Of a DNA stretch of 64,000 nucleotides, positions 39,012 through 47,881 are shown piece by piece. Within the stretch, counting starts at the first letter, position 1; every line of letters begins with the position of its first letter. Source of the stretch: Moritella yayanosii (lineage in GTDB: Bacteria > Pseudomonadota > Gammaproteobacteria > Enterobacterales > Moritellaceae); assembly GCF_900465055.1 (NCBI RefSeq), contig NZ_LS483250.1, positions 2,914,001 to 2,978,000 of the forward strand. Reading direction: 5' to 3'. Both the position numbers and the translations under genes were made by a program. The notes under the pieces are model-generated. The model was not told the DNA's origin. It worked only from the letters and a program-made list of their open reading frames with translations, and searched no databases.

Positions 39012-40487
39012 TTAGCCAACAATTTTCTGCATATCTGACATGTAACCACGTAATTTCTTACCGATAACTTCGACCGGGTGATTACGAATTTCATCGTTAA
39101 CTTCGATTAAACGCGCATTATCAACGCCGTTTGATTCAGCAGCGAATGCAGAACCCATTAATTCAGTAGGGAGTGCATTTATGTACTCACGCAGTTGCGG
39201 CGCAGCTTCATGCGTAAATAGGTAACAACCGTATTCAGCCGTATCAGAGATAACCACGTTCATTTCGTATAAACGCTTACGGGCAATAGTATTGGCGATT
39301 AACGGAGTTTCGTGCAGTGACTCATAGTATGCAGACTCATCAACAATACCCGATGCAACCATGCTTTCAAAAGCCAGTTCAACACCGGCTTTAATCATCG
39401 CAACGAATAAGGTGCCGTTGTCGAAGAACTCTTGCTCATCAATCACGATATCTGATTCAGGATAATTTTCGAATGCCGTTTCGCCCGTCTCTTTGCGCCA
39501 TTTAAGCAGGTTAACGTCATCGTTTGCCCAGTCAGCCATCATCGTAGATGAAAAGTGACCCGTAATGATATTATCCATGTGTTTTTCGAATAATGGGCGA
39601 AGTGTACTTTTCATTTCTTCAGCCATGTCGAATGCTTTCAGTTTCGCTGGGTTAGATAGACGATCCATCATGTTAGTGATACCGCCATACTTAAGTGCTT
39701 CAGTGATGGTTTCCCAACCGAACTGAATTAATTTACCTGCGTATGCTGGTGATTTACCATCAGCAACCATTTTGTCAAACGCAAGGATAGCACCGGTTTG
39801 TAACATACCACATAGGATAGTTTGCTCACCCATCAGGTCAGATTTAACTTCCGCAACAAACGAAGACTCAAGTACACCAGCGCGATCGCCACCCGTGGCA
39901 GATGCGTATGCTTTAGCAATGGCAAGGCCATCGCCTTTTGGATCATTTTCTGGATGAACCGCGATCAGTGTTGGGACACCAAAACCACGTTTGTATTCTT
40001 CACGTACTTCCGAACCAGGACACTTAGGTGCAACCATGACCACGGTAATGTCATCACGCACTTGCATGCCTTCTTCTACGATATTGAAACCGTGAGAATA
40101 AGACAGTGTTGAACCTTGTTTCATCAGTGGCATGATCGTTTCAACCACATTTGAATGCTGCTTATCTGGAGTAAGGTTAAGTACTAAGTCTGCTTGTGGG
40201 ATTAAATTCTCATAAGTATCAACAGTGAAACCATTTTCTGATGCGTTTAGGTATGACTGACGTTTTTCTGAGATCGCCGCAGCACGTAATGCATAAGAAA
40301 TGTTAAGGCCTGAGTCACGCATGTTTAGGCCTTGGTTTAGACCTTGTGCACCACAACCTACAATAACAATTGACCAATCTTTAATGAAGTTACAACCGTC
40401 AGCAAACTCACTGCGATCCATAAAACGACATTTACCAAGTTGCTCTAACTGCTGGCGTAAGTTTAAAGTGTTAAAATAGTTAGCCAT
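39012..40487 (-). CDS. ilvC: Ketol-acid reductoisomerase
   Basis: 491 aa from the ATG at 40487 (GGAGAG upstream), the length of the E. coli class II (long) enzyme; the frame to 40529 adds a non-homologous N-terminus. It isomerises and reduces acetolactate/acetohydroxybutyrate using NADPH and Mg2+. The nucleotide motif [19 protein letters not shown] and the duplicated knotted C-terminal domains are visible. Divergent from its activator gene ilvY. Confidence 0.97.
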   Translation of the reverse strand: MANYFNTLNLRQQLEQLGKCRFMDRSEFADGCNFIKDWSIVIVGCGAQGLNQGLNMRDSGLNISYALRAAAISEKRQSYLNASENGFTVDTYENLIPQADLVLNLTPDKQHSNVVETIMPLMKQGSTLSYSHGFNIVEEGMQVRDDITVVMVAPKCPGSEVREEYKRGFGVPTLIAVHPENDPKGDGLAIAKAYASATGGDRAGVLESSFVAEVKSDLMGEQTILCGMLQTGAILAFDKMVADGKSPAYAGKLIQFGWETITEALKYGGITNMMDRLSNPAKLKAFDMAEEMKSTLRPLFEKHMDNIITGHFSSTMMADWANDDVNLLKWRKETGETAFENYPESDIVIDEQEFFDNGTLFVAMIKAGVELAFESMVASGIVDESAYYESLHETPLIANTIARKRLYEMNVVISDTAEYGCYLFTHEAAPQLREYINALPTELMGSAFAAESNGVDNARLIEVNDEIRNHPVEVIGKKLRGYMSDMQKIVG

Positions 40488-40604
40488 GTTGCTCTCCATG
40501 AGAATTTTGTAATTTGAATGCGCGATCACTACTCCAGTGATGCTCTACCCATTCACTATATGCTAAGTTACACATTGCTGGAAATGATATATTTACAATA
40601 CAGT

Positions 40605-40621
40605 GTTGCAATATGTGCAAC
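40605..40621. promoter_or_regulatory. Probable IlvY operator in the ilvC-ilvY gap
   Basis: GTTGCA-ATATG-TGCAAC is a 17-bp palindrome containing a T-N11-A LysR-type box. It lies 118 bp upstream of ilvC and 200 bp from ilvY in the 333-bp divergent gap (40488-40820), where IlvY is known to bind in E. coli. The rest of the gap has no other strong palindrome. Confidence 0.55.
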
Positions 40622-40820
40622 GTAAACATTTATCCAGTACAATTTAGACTTCAGTCAGAATTTAAAACAGTCACATAGCGATCTAATACCCCATGCTTCG
40701 AAATAACACATGAAAAGCAGCTGATTAGCCTACATTGGACTCGGTTAATATTTCACAACTATTAATCACAGCAGTAATAACAATAACAACAGATAACTAT
40801 ACCTTAAGGAAAATGGCCAT

Positions 40821-41699
40821 ATGGATATTCGTTCACTGCAACTTTTTTTACATTTGGCCACGACATTACACTTTGGTAAGACTGCCGAGGCCATGCATGT
40901 CAGTACCTCGACACTCACTCGCACCATGCAGCGGTTAGAAGAAGCCGTTGGCAGCCAAATATTCGCCCGCGATAATCGTTCTGTTGCCCTCACCGAAAGT
41001 GGTAAACGCTTGCGCAGCTTCGCCCAACAAACCCTCGACAGCTGGACACAACTGAAAGCAGACCTAAATAATCACAACGGCGAACTGGATGGTGAGCTTA
41101 CTATTTTCTGTTCCGTGACCGCTGCCTATAGTCATTTACCACCGATACTCGATAAATTCCGTTTGCTGCACCCTAACGTCGAATTAAAATTGATTACCGG
41201 TGATGCCGCGATGGGCATGCAACTGGTTGATGAAGAAAAAATTGATATTGCCATTGCTGCACATCCGGACAAAATATCCAATCGCTTAAAGTTTGTCGAA
41301 ATTGCCAAAGTACCCTTATCAATTATTACACCGGTGATCTCTTGCCAAGTCCAGCAACAGATCATGCAGGAGTCGATTGATTGGAACTCGGTGCCGTTTA
41401 TTTTGCCTGAACATGGTCCTGCCCGTAAACGTATTGATAAATGGTTTAAACAAATGAAAATTAAACCCAGTATTTATGCCACAGTGGCCGGACACGAAGC
41501 GATTGTCAGTATGGTGGCATTAGGATTGGGGGTTGGGATTGCGCCCGCAGTCGTGGTGGATAACAGCCCGGTTCGCGATCGGGTATTAACCTTTGAGAAC
41601 AGCAATAAAATAGATCCTTTCGATCTGGGTTTATGCTGTCAGCGTAAACGCTTTGACGAACCGTCGATTGCGGCTTTTTTTACCATGATCAATCACTGA
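40821..41699 (+). CDS. ilvY: LysR-type activator IlvY
   Basis: 292 aa. N-terminal winged HTH (about 1-60; DIRSLQLFLHLATTLHFGKTAEAMHVSTSTLTRTMQRLEEA) and an inducer-binding domain (90-292). IlvY activates ilvC in response to acetolactate/acetohydroxybutyrate. The divergent ilvY-ilvC arrangement is conserved with enterobacteria and vibrios. Confidence 0.95.
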   Translation: MDIRSLQLFLHLATTLHFGKTAEAMHVSTSTLTRTMQRLEEAVGSQIFARDNRSVALTESGKRLRSFAQQTLDSWTQLKADLNNHNGELDGELTIFCSVTAAYSHLPPILDKFRLLHPNVELKLITGDAAMGMQLVDEEKIDIAIAAHPDKISNRLKFVEIAKVPLSIITPVISCQVQQQIMQESIDWNSVPFILPEHGPARKRIDKWFKQMKIKPSIYATVAGHEAIVSMVALGLGVGIAPAVVVDNSPVRDRVLTFENSNKIDPFDLGLCCQRKRFDEPSIAAFFTMINH

Positions 41700-41783
41700 T
41701 TCATTATTTTTAAAACTGGCGCCCTAATTCCGTTATAATCGCATACGCGTCTTTCCCTCATCATGATCACTATGGAGTTTTAA

Positions 41784-42395
41784 ATGCGATTCAAAAAAAT
41801 ATGCTTGGCAATGCTTGCCACGTTAAGCTTAAGCCAAGTTGCGGTTGCCAATGAAGTAACTGCGCAATTTTCAACGGTCGGCCTTAATGCCCCAGCTGGC
41901 CAACAAGTTGATGGTTTCCGTTTTTCGCTGTTTCACGGTCAAACCGAAACAGTAAAAGGTTTTGATATGGCGGTATTGGGTTTATCTGAAGTGGATAAAC
42001 TCGACGGCATCAGTTTCAATTTATTACTCGGTGCCAGCAAGATAAATAATGCATTCTCTGGGGCATCATTTAGTTTACTCAATTGGCATTTAGGTCATGA
42101 TACTGGTTTCAACATGGCATTAGTGAATAATACTACGCACGTAAAAGGCGTTAATTTAGCTATGGTTAATTTATCCAAAACGGTCGCTGGCGCTAACATC
42201 GGCTTGGTTAACTACAGTGAAAAACTATCATTGGTTGATTTTGGGGTGATGAATTACGCAAAAACAGCGAAATTTCAATTTGGACTGTTTAATGTCACCG
42301 AAAACTTACAAGGTTTACAGATCGGGTTATTAAATTATGCTGAAAATGGGGTGGTTAAAATATTACCCCTAATCAATTTTAAGCATTCATTTTAG
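41784..42395 (+). CDS. Exported beta-repeat protein (LA_2272/VC2662-like)
   Basis: 203 aa. Signal peptide of about 22 residues (cleavage near AVA-NE). The mature protein consists of ~17-20-residue repeats with a G-x-N-[LIM]-[GA]-[LM]-[VLF]-N core: GFNMALVNN, GVNLAMVN, GANIGLVNY, LVDFGVMNY, FQFGLFN, LQIGLLNY. These resemble the surface-repeat proteins described in Vibrio and Leptospira, and suggest a beta-solenoid or outer-membrane-associated strand array. Function unknown. Confidence 0.75.
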   Translation: MRFKKICLAMLATLSLSQVAVANEVTAQFSTVGLNAPAGQQVDGFRFSLFHGQTETVKGFDMAVLGLSEVDKLDGISFNLLLGASKINNAFSGASFSLLNWHLGHDTGFNMALVNNTTHVKGVNLAMVNLSKTVAGANIGLVNYSEKLSLVDFGVMNYAKTAKFQFGLFNVTENLQGLQIGLLNYAENGVVKILPLINFKHSF

Positions 42396-42477
42396 ATCGA
42401 TTAATCGATAATTAAAATGCTAGACTAACATCAAGCAAAATTAACATTCCAGTTAAACTCACTCGCATAGGTGCCGT

Positions 42478-42714
42478 ATGATCAAACCACAAAAGTTAGA
42501 AGAAATCGCCAAGCAAATACATGAATCACTACCAACGGGTGTCAAATCGTTAGGTGCTGAAGTAGAAAAAAAGATCCATCAAGTATTGCAATCACAACTG
42601 AACAAACTTGACCTGGTTAACCGTGAAGAATTTGAAGTACAAACCAAAGTACTATTACGTACCCGTGAAAAATTAGCGGCGTTAGAAGCACGTTTAACCG
42701 AACTCGAAAAATAG
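42478..42714 (+). CDS. ubiK: Ubiquinone biosynthesis accessory factor UbiK
   Basis: 78 aa (YqiC family). N-terminal amphipathic helix ([14 protein letters not shown]) and a C-terminal coiled coil (about 45-78, [26 protein letters not shown]) that trimerises. In E. coli UbiK works with UbiJ to promote aerobic ubiquinone synthesis. Size and pattern match throughout. Confidence 0.93.
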   Translation: MIKPQKLEEIAKQIHESLPTGVKSLGAEVEKKIHQVLQSQLNKLDLVNREEFEVQTKVLLRTREKLAALEARLTELEK

Positions 42715-42722
42715 TTCACTAA

Positions 42723-42777
42723 CCTGATACTGTTAACCACGGCAACCGTGGGCGATGACAGTATCAGGCTCGTTTTT
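42723..42777 (+). terminator. Two-tiered hairpin terminator after ubiK
   Basis: Outer stem 42723-42733 with 42758-42768 (11 bp, perfect) encloses an inner stem 42737-42742 with 42746-42751 (loop CAA), then CTCGTTTTT. It is 8 bp after the ubiK stop. Confidence 0.75.
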
Positions 42778-42805
42778 AAATGTGATGAGCCTTCTTCCCC
42801 ACCCC

Positions 42806-43882
42806 CTACTTATCTATTTTCAGCAGTAACACATCAACCCAGTTGATCTCGTGCTTACGGATCCGTTCATTGGCGATATAATGCAATACTTGCCCAGCGT
42901 GAAGTTGGGTATCCATGCTTGGATTTAATTTAAAACCCACGCCCTTTTCATCATCCGCAATCGCCATTAAAGTCATACTGTATTTTTCTCGCAATGGCTG
43001 AAATATATCACCGACGGTCATTGCCGGTATATTCTCTAATGTTAAGCAATATAACGTTGCTTCATCCAAGGTTGAAAACAGTTGTTCATGCAAAATGCTA
43101 GCACCAGGTGATTGCATGGTACGCACTAAAATTTCGGCATGACGTGAACTGGCACATTCAACATTAGGGCAGTGCGCACGCAATAATTCGGCTTTGCTTT
43201 CCTCATGGAAATAAGCACTAATATGCGCCTGTTTCGATGCATTTGAAGACGCACTTAATGCCATTGATAGCGTCATTTCATCATTCTCGCCATCAACAAT
43301 AATCGAACTCGCTTGCGCCATGGCAATACGTGTTAATTCATCTTTATCGGTAAAAGACTCCAGTTGCGCAAATTCAACATCTAACATGTGTGGGAACGGG
43401 TGACTCATATCACGCTCAACACACAAAATTATTTTGCGGTTATGGCGCTTTTTATCTGCCAATATCAATTCTAAAATGCGTTTAGTGCGCTGCGCACGCC
43501 AACCTAAAATTAAAATATGATCGCTATAAGTACTAAAATCTTTTTTTCCGTTCATACCTTTCCTTGCAATAGCAACGATGGCTTGCGTTGTTTTACCAAT
43601 CGCGGCACCAAAAATTAACAACCCAAACGGGATCTGAACTAGCGCAACAACCAGTTGTCCATTGGCCGTGCTTGGCGAAAGATCGCCAAAGCCAACCGTA
43701 GACATAACCACCACCGTATAATAAAAAAAGGTCAGCGGCTCGGTTAACGCAGTTTCATTGCTCAGCCATAATAATCCCCAAACAACGGCCAAGTAACTAC
43801 AAAAGATCAAAAATAAATTAATCCAACGTAGCTCTGCAGTGAGCTTACGTAAGGCTAAACTAATGAGTCGAGATATATACAT
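42806..43882 (-). CDS. Two-TM K+ channel with RCK-like domain
   Basis: 358 aa. TM1 (about 22-40), pore helix and the K+ selectivity filter TVGFGD (62-67), TM2 (about 78-100), then a long cytoplasmic region (~110-358) with RCK architecture. The Rossmann strand ILILGWRAQRTKRILE (about 123-138) lacks the canonical GxGxxG, so nucleotide binding may be lost or altered. A second C-terminal subdomain is about residues 270-358. Stop lies 91 bp from ubiK (convergent). Confidence 0.88.
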   Translation of the reverse strand: MYISRLISLALRKLTAELRWINLFLIFCSYLAVVWGLLWLSNETALTEPLTFFYYTVVVMSTVGFGDLSPSTANGQLVVALVQIPFGLLIFGAAIGKTTQAIVAIARKGMNGKKDFSTYSDHILILGWRAQRTKRILELILADKKRHNRKIILCVERDMSHPFPHMLDVEFAQLESFTDKDELTRIAMAQASSIIVDGENDEMTLSMALSASSNASKQAHISAYFHEESKAELLRAHCPNVECASSRHAEILVRTMQSPGASILHEQLFSTLDEATLYCLTLENIPAMTVGDIFQPLREKYSMTLMAIADDEKGVGFKLNPSMDTQLHAGQVLHYIANERIRKHEINWVDVLLLKIDK

Positions 43883-43888
43883 ATTAAC

Positions 43889-44755
43889 CTAATGCTTATG
43901 ATTGACTAACTGTTGGCGAATAATATCAGCTGTTTGCAACGGTTTCTCTAACGGGAACAAATGCCCACCGTCCACTTCAACCAGTTTAATGTGTGGCTGC
44001 TTACGCAATAATCGAGCGACGGCTTCGGTCGATAATGTATCGGAGTCACGCCCTCTGATCACCACCGTATCTGTGGTTAAATTTTTAATGCTCGACCAAA
44101 CCCAAGGTACCGTCTGATAAATGGTGGCTTCCCATTCACGACTATAACTCAGTTTGAAACCATCATCTGTTTGGTACAAACCTTCGGCCATGTAATCCGC
44201 TAATACACTGTCGGAAATGCCTTTAAAACCACGGACTTTACGATGAAAATCGAAACCTTGTTGAATATTAACAAAGGTATCGGGACGTCTTAATGTTTTT
44301 GCCACTAACGGTAGTTTTTTACGTAAAAAATCGGGCAGATTACGCATAACCCAAATCAGGTGAGGAGCCAGGATCACTGGGTCGAGTAGAATAAGTTGTT
44401 TTACTTTGTCAGGTTCACGTACCGCACAAATGATACTAATCAAGCCGCCCATCGAATGACCAACTAAGGTAATGGGCTCTGGCTGCGCAGCAATAAAACG
44501 ACACGCATCATCAATCATTAATCGCCAATTATCAAAATTATCGGGAACCGGTAATGGCCAGAGTGGACGCTGATAAACAGCGCTGACTTTATACGTGTCA
44601 GTCAAGGGTTGTAGCATTTGTTGATACATAGCTGGCGGAAAACCATTGGCATGAAAAAACACCAAATGTTCACCATCTCCACCAATATGTTTAGCGGGTA
44701 ATCCTGCCGCGACAACGCCCTGCGCTGATAATTGTGCTGCTATCCATTGCTTCAT
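43889..44755 (-). CDS. Alpha/beta hydrolase
   Basis: 288 aa from the ATG at 44755, which has AGGTGG upstream; the GTG at 44779 lacks a site. Nucleophile elbow GHSMGG (about residue 107), oxyanion region HANGFPPAMY near the N-terminus, Asp in GRDSD and His in DGGHLFPLEKP complete the triad. Substrate not predictable. It starts upstream of the K+ channel gene and is 6 bp from it, so they are probably co-transcribed. Confidence 0.85.
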   Translation of the reverse strand: MKQWIAAQLSAQGVVAAGLPAKHIGGDGEHLVFFHANGFPPAMYQQMLQPLTDTYKVSAVYQRPLWPLPVPDNFDNWRLMIDDACRFIAAQPEPITLVGHSMGGLISIICAVREPDKVKQLILLDPVILAPHLIWVMRNLPDFLRKKLPLVAKTLRRPDTFVNIQQGFDFHRKVRGFKGISDSVLADYMAEGLYQTDDGFKLSYSREWEATIYQTVPWVWSSIKNLTTDTVVIRGRDSDTLSTEAVARLLRKQPHIKLVEVDGGHLFPLEKPLQTADIIRQQLVNHKH

Positions 44756-44824
44756 AATCCACCTATTTGATGCTTGCACGAGTTACAATATCACACCGAT
44801 ATCATAACTCGATATTAACCTAAG

Positions 44825-45667
44825 TTATTCAGGTACTAACCATTCCAGACGGAAGTTCGCGTGGTTATCTTGGCCTAGCTCTTTAGTTAACCAAGGCAAT
44901 AACTCTTCCATTTGCGAGTATAGTTTCCACGGTGGATTAATCACCACCATCCCCGTTCCGGTCATGCCACGTTCTGCACTATCGCCTTTGACACAAAGTT
45001 CGATAACTAAAATTTTCTTAATACCGGTGCCCACAAAGTCACGCATAAGCCGATCAATCGTGCGACGTTCAATCACCGGATACCAAAGCGCATAAGTGCC
45101 GGTTGCAAAACGGCGATAAGTCTGTGCGATCTCTTGCACTACCTGACGATACTCTGTTTTGATTTCATAAGATGGATCAAGCAGTACTAAACCACGTTTA
45201 TTACGTCCCGGTAACAAGGCTTTCAGCCCTTCGTAAGCATCTTGCTTGTACACCCGCGCTTGACGATCACCAGCAAACTCTTGCTCTAATAATTTGACAT
45301 CGGCAGGGTGTAATTCCGTCATTTGCATACGATCTTGTTCACGTAGCAATAAACGTGCAACTAATGGTGAGCCCGGATAATGCTTCAAGGTAGACGTGCT
45401 ATTTAACTGCTTAATCACATTTAAATAAGGGATCAGTGGCGCAGGAACTTCACCTTGTTGCCAAATACGGGCGATACCATCAACGTATTCTGCTGTTTTT
45501 TCTGCATGGGCACTCGATAAACTATAACGACCCGCTGCAGAATGGGTATCGTGATAAATAAAAGGCGACTCCTTTTGTTTTAACGCTTCTAAGATCAGTA
45601 CTTCAACAGCGTGTTTCAGTACATCTGCAAAGTTGCCAGCATGAAAACTGTGGCGGTAGCTCAGCAT
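44825..45667 (-). CDS. rlmJ: 23S rRNA A2030 N6-methyltransferase RlmJ
   Basis: 280 aa from the ATG at 45667 (GGAAAA upstream), exactly the E. coli RlmJ length; the frame to 45715 adds a hydrophobic non-homologous start. Features include MLSYRHSFHAGNFADVLKH at the N-terminus, YHDTHSAAGRYSL and the catalytic LLDPSYE (DPPY-like) motif. It methylates 23S rRNA A2030 during assembly. Confidence 0.95.
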   Translation of the reverse strand: MLSYRHSFHAGNFADVLKHAVEVLILEALKQKESPFIYHDTHSAAGRYSLSSAHAEKTAEYVDGIARIWQQGEVPAPLIPYLNVIKQLNSTSTLKHYPGSPLVARLLLREQDRMQMTELHPADVKLLEQEFAGDRQARVYKQDAYEGLKALLPGRNKRGLVLLDPSYEIKTEYRQVVQEIAQTYRRFATGTYALWYPVIERRTIDRLMRDFVGTGIKKILVIELCVKGDSAERGMTGTGMVVINPPWKLYSQMEELLPWLTKELGQDNHANFRLEWLVPE

Positions 45668-45830
45668 AATATTTTCCAATATAAAAAGATAAATTAATAC
45701 GGTAAAGAATATCACTATTTGCTTAAAACTAGGTTGTTTATTCTATATTTCAAGTCCGCAATAGTATGCTTTATTCATATTTTCATTATTTTTTCAGATG
45801 TTATAGTGATGACTAAAATCAGGCTTGGCG

Positions 45831-46148
45831 CTTTACCATCCTGATATATTGCAGCTTTATCAAGATGACGCGGCATTACTGGCACTGAGAAAATTACATT
45901 GCGGCGCAGCTGAATGAGCAACAAATTTATTAGTATCAATTCACTCAAAAATCACCCATTAACAGCAGCTTCCCCGAGAGTTTCTATCTCTACATAAGTA
46001 ACATAAATAACTAAAATTAGATCCCGATCTCGCGCGGTTATTAACCATTAATAATATTCAGCAAGGGCATATCAATAGTCTACCGGTCGATATCGAAGTC
46101 CGTATCAATCAAATTGCGGTACACCGGGACAAGAGTTGGGTGCCATAA
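45831..46148 (+). pseudogene. Multiply frameshifted gene of unknown family
   Basis: Protein-like segments occur in successive frames: LYHPDILQLYQDDAALLALRKLHCGAA (45831-45914), NEQQIY then a stop and YQFTQKSPINSSFPESFYLY (about 45912-46010), and LKLDPDLARLLTINNIQQG through DIEVRINQIAVHRDKSWVP and a TAA (46011-46148). The last stretch is a natural-looking C-terminus. Two frameshifts and at least one in-frame stop show decay. It lies between the convergent-facing ends rlmJ (minus) and ilvA (minus) in a 486-bp gap. I do not recognise the parent gene. Confidence 0.55.
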
Positions 46149-46153
46149 TGACC

Positions 46154-47719
46154 CTAGTGAGCAAGAAAGAACTTATAGGCTGGGTTATCGGTTTCTTCTT
46201 TATACTGATAACCTAATTTAACCAGATAAGCTGAAAAATCTTTCATCTCACTGTCAGGTAATTCAAATCCTGTTAATACCTGACCATAAGCGGCGCCATG
46301 ATTGCGGTAATGGAATAAGGTAATGTTCCAATTCACACCTAGGGTTAATAAGAATTTTTGTAATGCCCCAGGATGCTCAGGAAATTCAAAGCTAAACAAG
46401 CGTTCTTGCAACGCTTCCGCAGGACGACCGCCAACCATATAACGCACATGCTGTTTGGCCATTTCATCATCGGATAAATCAACCACTGGATACTCTGCAT
46501 CTTGCAATTGCTTGATCACTGTAGCTAACTCGGCAGTACCTTGTGGCGTGCGTAAACCGACAAATATATTCGCCGCAGCACGACTAGAATAACGATAGTT
46601 AAACTCGGTGACAGCCCGGTTACCAATTAGTTCACAGAACTTCAAGAATGCCCCCGGACGTTCTGGAATCGTCACCGCAAGTACCGCCTCCTTCTTCTCA
46701 CCATATTCACTGCGCTCTGAAACATAACGTAATGAGTGGAAATTAACATTGGCACCGCTTAAGATCGCCGTCATATTTTGATCACGTAAGCCATTCAATG
46801 CGGTATATTTCTTTAACCCGGCCAGCGCTAATGCGCCCGATGGTTCAGCGATGGCACGGGTATCTTCAAAAATATCTTTTAACGCGGCACAGATTTCATC
46901 ACTGCTCACCGTGATCACATCATCAATAAATTCATTACACAAACGGAAGGTTTCGACGCCAATGCGTTTTACCGCCACGCCATCAGCAAAAATGCCCACG
47001 CGATCAAGTGTCACCGGTTCACCAGCATCGAGCGCCGCACGTAAACAGGCAGAGTCTCGCGGCTCAACACCAATCACTTTAATTGATGGTTTAAGTTGTT
47101 TGATATACACCGAAATACCTGCAGCAAGACCGCCGCCGCCAACTGGCACAAATATATAATCTAAATGGGCATTTTGTTCGAGTAATTCACGCGCGATAGT
47201 ACCTTGACCCGCAATCACATCCGGATCGTCAAACGGCGGGATCAGTGTCAAACCGTCTTCTATGGCGAGTTTTTCAGCGTGATGTGACGCTTCATCAAAA
47301 CTATCACCATGCAGACAAACTTCCGCACCAAAGCCACGCACAGCGCTCACTTTAATTTCAGGCGTAATAACAGGCATGACAATGATCGCTTTAATGCCCA
47401 GTTTCTTCGCAGACAACGCCACACCTTGGGCATGATTCCCCGCAGAGGCAGCAATGACACCACGTAATTTTTGTTCTTCCGATAATTGCACCAACTTATT
47501 AAATGCACCGCGTAATTTAAACGAGTGCACGGGTTGGCGATCTTCACGTTTCAGTAAAATATTATTGCCCAAACGTTCAGATAATTTAGTTAATGGTTGT
47601 AACGGGGTGACCACAGCAGCTTCATAAACTGGTGATAATAAGATCTTACACAAATAATCATTTGCTGTAAGTAGCGATTTTGGTTGTTGGGTTTCGTTAT
47701 CTGTCACTCGATCATCCAT
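46154..47719 (-). CDS. ilvA: Threonine deaminase (threonine ammonia-lyase), biosynthetic
   Basis: 521 aa. PLP-binding Lys in VHSFKLRGAFNK, the Gly-rich phosphate loop PVGGGGLAAGI and ASAGNHAQG are present. The C-terminal region (about 345-521) contains two ACT-like regulatory domains (ERPGAFLKFCEL and EHPGALQKFLLTL), identifying the isoleucine-inhibited biosynthetic enzyme. It converts threonine to 2-oxobutanoate. It is not contiguous with ilvGMED, unlike enterobacteria; a terminator separates it from the gene upstream. Confidence 0.96.
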   Translation of the reverse strand: MDDRVTDNETQQPKSLLTANDYLCKILLSPVYEAAVVTPLQPLTKLSERLGNNILLKREDRQPVHSFKLRGAFNKLVQLSEEQKLRGVIAASAGNHAQGVALSAKKLGIKAIIVMPVITPEIKVSAVRGFGAEVCLHGDSFDEASHHAEKLAIEDGLTLIPPFDDPDVIAGQGTIARELLEQNAHLDYIFVPVGGGGLAAGISVYIKQLKPSIKVIGVEPRDSACLRAALDAGEPVTLDRVGIFADGVAVKRIGVETFRLCNEFIDDVITVSSDEICAALKDIFEDTRAIAEPSGALALAGLKKYTALNGLRDQNMTAILSGANVNFHSLRYVSERSEYGEKKEAVLAVTIPERPGAFLKFCELIGNRAVTEFNYRYSSRAAANIFVGLRTPQGTAELATVIKQLQDAEYPVVDLSDDEMAKQHVRYMVGGRPAEALQERLFSFEFPEHPGALQKFLLTLGVNWNITLFHYRNHGAAYGQVLTGFELPDSEMKDFSAYLVKLGYQYKEETDNPAYKFFLAH

Positions 47720-47835
47720 TGAATTATAACTGACAAGTTAACGGTTTGGCATGCCATCGTTAACGCTATTATTTAGTTATAGCAACAATCGAAACAGATA
47801 AAAAGGTTTAACTCAGGATAACTTTTAGCCGAAAA

Positions 47836-47862
47836 TAAAAAAGAGAGCATTAAGCTCCCTTT
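47836..47862 (-). terminator. Terminator after DAACS symporter
   Basis: Stem of 47840-47848 with 47854-47862, one mismatch, 5-base loop, reading into TTTTATTTTC on the minus strand. Placed 19 bp past the symporter stop. Confidence 0.6.
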
Positions 47863-47881
47863 CTTGTATTATTTTATTTAA

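Noticed and set aside
47347-47547. 66-codon minus-strand ORF inside ilvA
   Set aside because: It is in a different frame of ilvA, whose protein is intact and strongly conserved.
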